Source of the DNA: Veillonella sp. DNF00869
GTDB taxonomy: Bacteria; Bacillota; Negativicutes; Veillonellales; Veillonellaceae
NCBI RefSeq assembly: GCF_001553345.1
Contig: NZ_KQ960771.1
Coordinates: forward strand, 22,675-86,674
Length of the DNA stretch: 64,000 bases
Reading direction: 5' to 3'
Within the stretch, counting starts at the first letter, position 1. Every line of letters begins with the position of its first letter. The position numbers and the translations under genes were made by a program. Positions 62,627 to 64,000 of the stretch are shown here, one piece after another. The notes beneath the pieces are model-generated. The model made no database searches, was not told the origin of the DNA, and saw only the letters and a list, made by a program, of their open reading frames with translations.

Positions 62627-64000
62627 ATGTTTGTAAAAGAAGTGAAAGATGAAGTAGCAATTAAGTTGACTGACTTACTAAAAGCTAGATTAAATACTTT
62701 GTTACAAGATAATTGGGAAAGTTTAGTTTTTTTTGGACAGTGCTGGAGGTCAAGTTTAGCACCAAGATACATAATTACTTTTGAGGATGGAACATATATC
62801 ATGGAGGGAGAGCTATTTTGTTTTTCCTCTGAACGTATTGGAGATAGGTCATTTTTTAATATGTTAGTGGATAATTTTCTCAAAGTATACAAGTTTAAGA
62901 ATAAGGATAATGTGCACACTCTTAATATACTGAATATTGAGATTGGAAAAAATGGAGATTCTAGATATACATATAGCGAAGATTTGTATGGTAACTATGA
63001 ATATCCACATACACCGTATATTTTATGGTCATATGTAGAGGTAGGAAATACAAAGGGATTTATAAGGGAGGAGGAAATAGAAGCAGAAAAGTATATTGAT
63101 AAGTACAGTTTACAACCTAAAAGAATATTACAGCGTAGAACAAAAACTCTTAAAATACCTGATTTGCTAGAGAACTTGCTTTATAAACAAATTATGTATA
63201 TCAATAGGTATTTGCCTAGTAAAACTAAAAAGCTATACTTTCATTTAGATAGGCTGCATGAAAATTGGAAACTTAGTCTTTACATTAATACTATAGATAA
63301 TAACTGGACACGAATTAGAAATATACAATCTAATGATAAGATGTGTACATATCAAGAGTTAATTATCTCATTAAAGGGAAGTATTGATGAAATTGATGAG
63401 TTGCATCGTATTTGCAGCAAAATGTATACATCTATTGACTACATTTTCGACGTTTCCACCGGTGAACTCTCTTATGTATATGACAATGTCACAGAAGATA
63501 ATTTTACTGATGAGCTAGCTTTAGTAGAAGCTTGGGAAAAAAGATATTTCTCCCCAGATGGGGAACCACTGCTTACGCATGCAGTAGCACCCCATGAAGG
63601 ATGTATCACAGGGACTATGCACATAGATATGTCTCAGTTTATTGAAAAGGAGGTAGAGGAAATGGCTAGTGTAGATCCAGCTATAGAATTTACAGGGGAA
63701 GATATTCATGATTTGATTCCACAATATCTTCAAAATAGTTACGATATTTTGTATTCTATCTTACCAGGTACATATCATCGGGTATATCTATATGTAGAGA
63801 ATGATGGAACGGTATGTCGTCAACTAGGGTATATCATTGTCGATGGTGAATACCTCACTTTTGAGGAAATGATAGACCGTAAGGTAGTTTCTAAGGCTAC
63901 TTATGATGCTACGATGGAACAAATGGCATTGTGGTCGAATTATATGCGAAATGCATTTATTGCATGTCACCTTGAACCGTGGACGGTGTTCTCCTATATG
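62627..64000 (+). CDS. Large YezG (DUF600)-like multi-unit immunity protein, runs off the window
   Basis: Open from ATG at 62627, preceded by GGAGG at 62614-62618, to the last base: at least 458 codons, 3' end missing. Three units of similar design are visible: one from about residue 17 (LLQDNWESLVFFG, then LWSYVEV), one from about 190 (YINRYLPSKTKKLYFHLD, then VEAWEKRYF) and a third from about 365 (SYDILYSILPGTYHRVYLYV), incomplete. The pattern of an N-terminal helix, W/Y-x-x-V/L-Y/F strand and terminal WEKRYF resembles YezG, the immunity partner of NS_2 nuclease toxins, which fits the upstream nuclease cassette. Composition changes inside the gene (27% to over 50% G+C). Family assignment is inference. 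Confidence 0.65.
   Translation, partial: MFVKEVKDEVAIKLTDLLKARLNTLLQDNWESLVFFGQCWRSSLAPRYIITFEDGTYIMEGELFCFSSERIGDRSFFNMLVDNFLKVYKFKNKDNVHTLNILNIEIGKNGDSRYTYSEDLYGNYEYPHTPYILWSYVEVGNTKGFIREEEIEAEKYIDKYSLQPKRILQRRTKTLKIPDLLENLLYKQIMYINRYLPSKTKKLYFHLDRLHENWKLSLYINTIDNNWTRIRNIQSNDKMCTYQELIISLKGSIDEIDELHRICSKMYTSIDYIFDVSTGELSYVYDNVTEDNFTDELALVEAWEKRYFSPDGEPLLTHAVAPHEGCITGTMHIDMSQFIEKEVEEMASVDPAIEFTGEDIHDLIPQYLQNSYDILYSILPGTYHRVYLYVENDGTVCRQLGYIIVDGEYLTFEEMIDRKVVSKATYDATMEQMALWSNYMRNAFIACHLEPWTVFSYM

Noticed and set aside
62485..62919. A 144-codon minus-strand open frame across the immunity region
   Set aside because: It is antisense to the toxin end and to the start of the YezG-like gene, whose plus-strand frame is much longer and has a good ribosome site.
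1..64000. tRNA, rRNA, CRISPR arrays, insertion sequences and phage genes
   Set aside because: Gaps between genes are short and contain no cloverleaf-like or regularly repeated sequence that I could support, and no transposase or integrase frame was recognised.

Overview
The window reads as chromosomal DNA of a diderm firmicute of the Negativicutes, most probably a Veillonella species. It has firmicute-type genes (PrkC/Stp, ScpAB, GatCAB, a SAM-I riboswitch on metK, an IspH-S1 fusion) alongside outer-membrane traits: a secretin, lipid A modifying enzymes, a MacAB-type exporter and a two-partner-secretion adhesin. Base composition is moderately AT-rich. The genus is inferred from this combination, without any database search. 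No rRNA, tRNA, CRISPR array or insertion sequence was seen.

Layout. 0-5 kb: a type IV pilus/type II secretion-like operon with a major pilin, a short prepilin peptidase, four minor-pilin-like proteins in an order resembling GspH-I-J-K, and PilM/N/O-like assembly proteins. 5.1-6.7 kb: shikimate kinase and phosphofructokinase. 6.9-9.9 kb: a MacA adaptor, ABC ATPase and MacB-type permease. 10-13.6 kb: gatCAB and a small membrane protein. 13.6-17.3 kb: an ArnT-like glycosyltransferase facing a phosphoethanolamine-transferase-like gene, the only clear minus-strand gene. 17.4-32 kb: housekeeping runs (scpAB-rluB-oxidoreductase-cmk-plsC-ispH/rpsA; der-plsY-gpsA; rsmD-coaD-coiled coil; coaBC; S-box-metK). 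32.2-45.1 kb: a long tightly packed run, priA-def-fmt-DUF116-rsmB-rlmN-stp-prkC-rsgA-rpe-acpS-nnr. 45-52.5 kb: a ComEC-like lipoprotein, sugar epimerases, a nucleoid-associated protein, a YbaK deacylase, RNase H, pgi and galE. 52.5-54.5 kb: a PilP/GspC-like protein and a secretin, apparently the outer-membrane end of the pilus machine, about 47 kb from the PilMNO genes.

The most interesting part is the accessory right end (54.6-64 kb). A 2228-residue CdiA/FHA-like exoprotein carries two TPS domains in tandem and ends in a small candidate toxin. It is followed, with a one-base overlap, by a very AT-rich candidate immunity gene. Next comes a displaced toxin cassette lacking a delivery domain: a DNA/RNA non-specific endonuclease interrupted by an in-frame TGA. 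Last is a long gene, open to the window end, that looks like three YezG (DUF600)-like immunity units joined together, with a sharp base-composition shift inside it. This resembles a contact-dependent inhibition locus with an orphan toxin/immunity cassette. No TpsB/CdiB transporter gene lies inside the window.

Start codons were set from ribosome binding sites and family N-termini, and often differ from the longest open frame. Functional names rest on motif recognition only. No gap between genes exceeds 300 bases; the larger gaps are described in the neighbouring entries.
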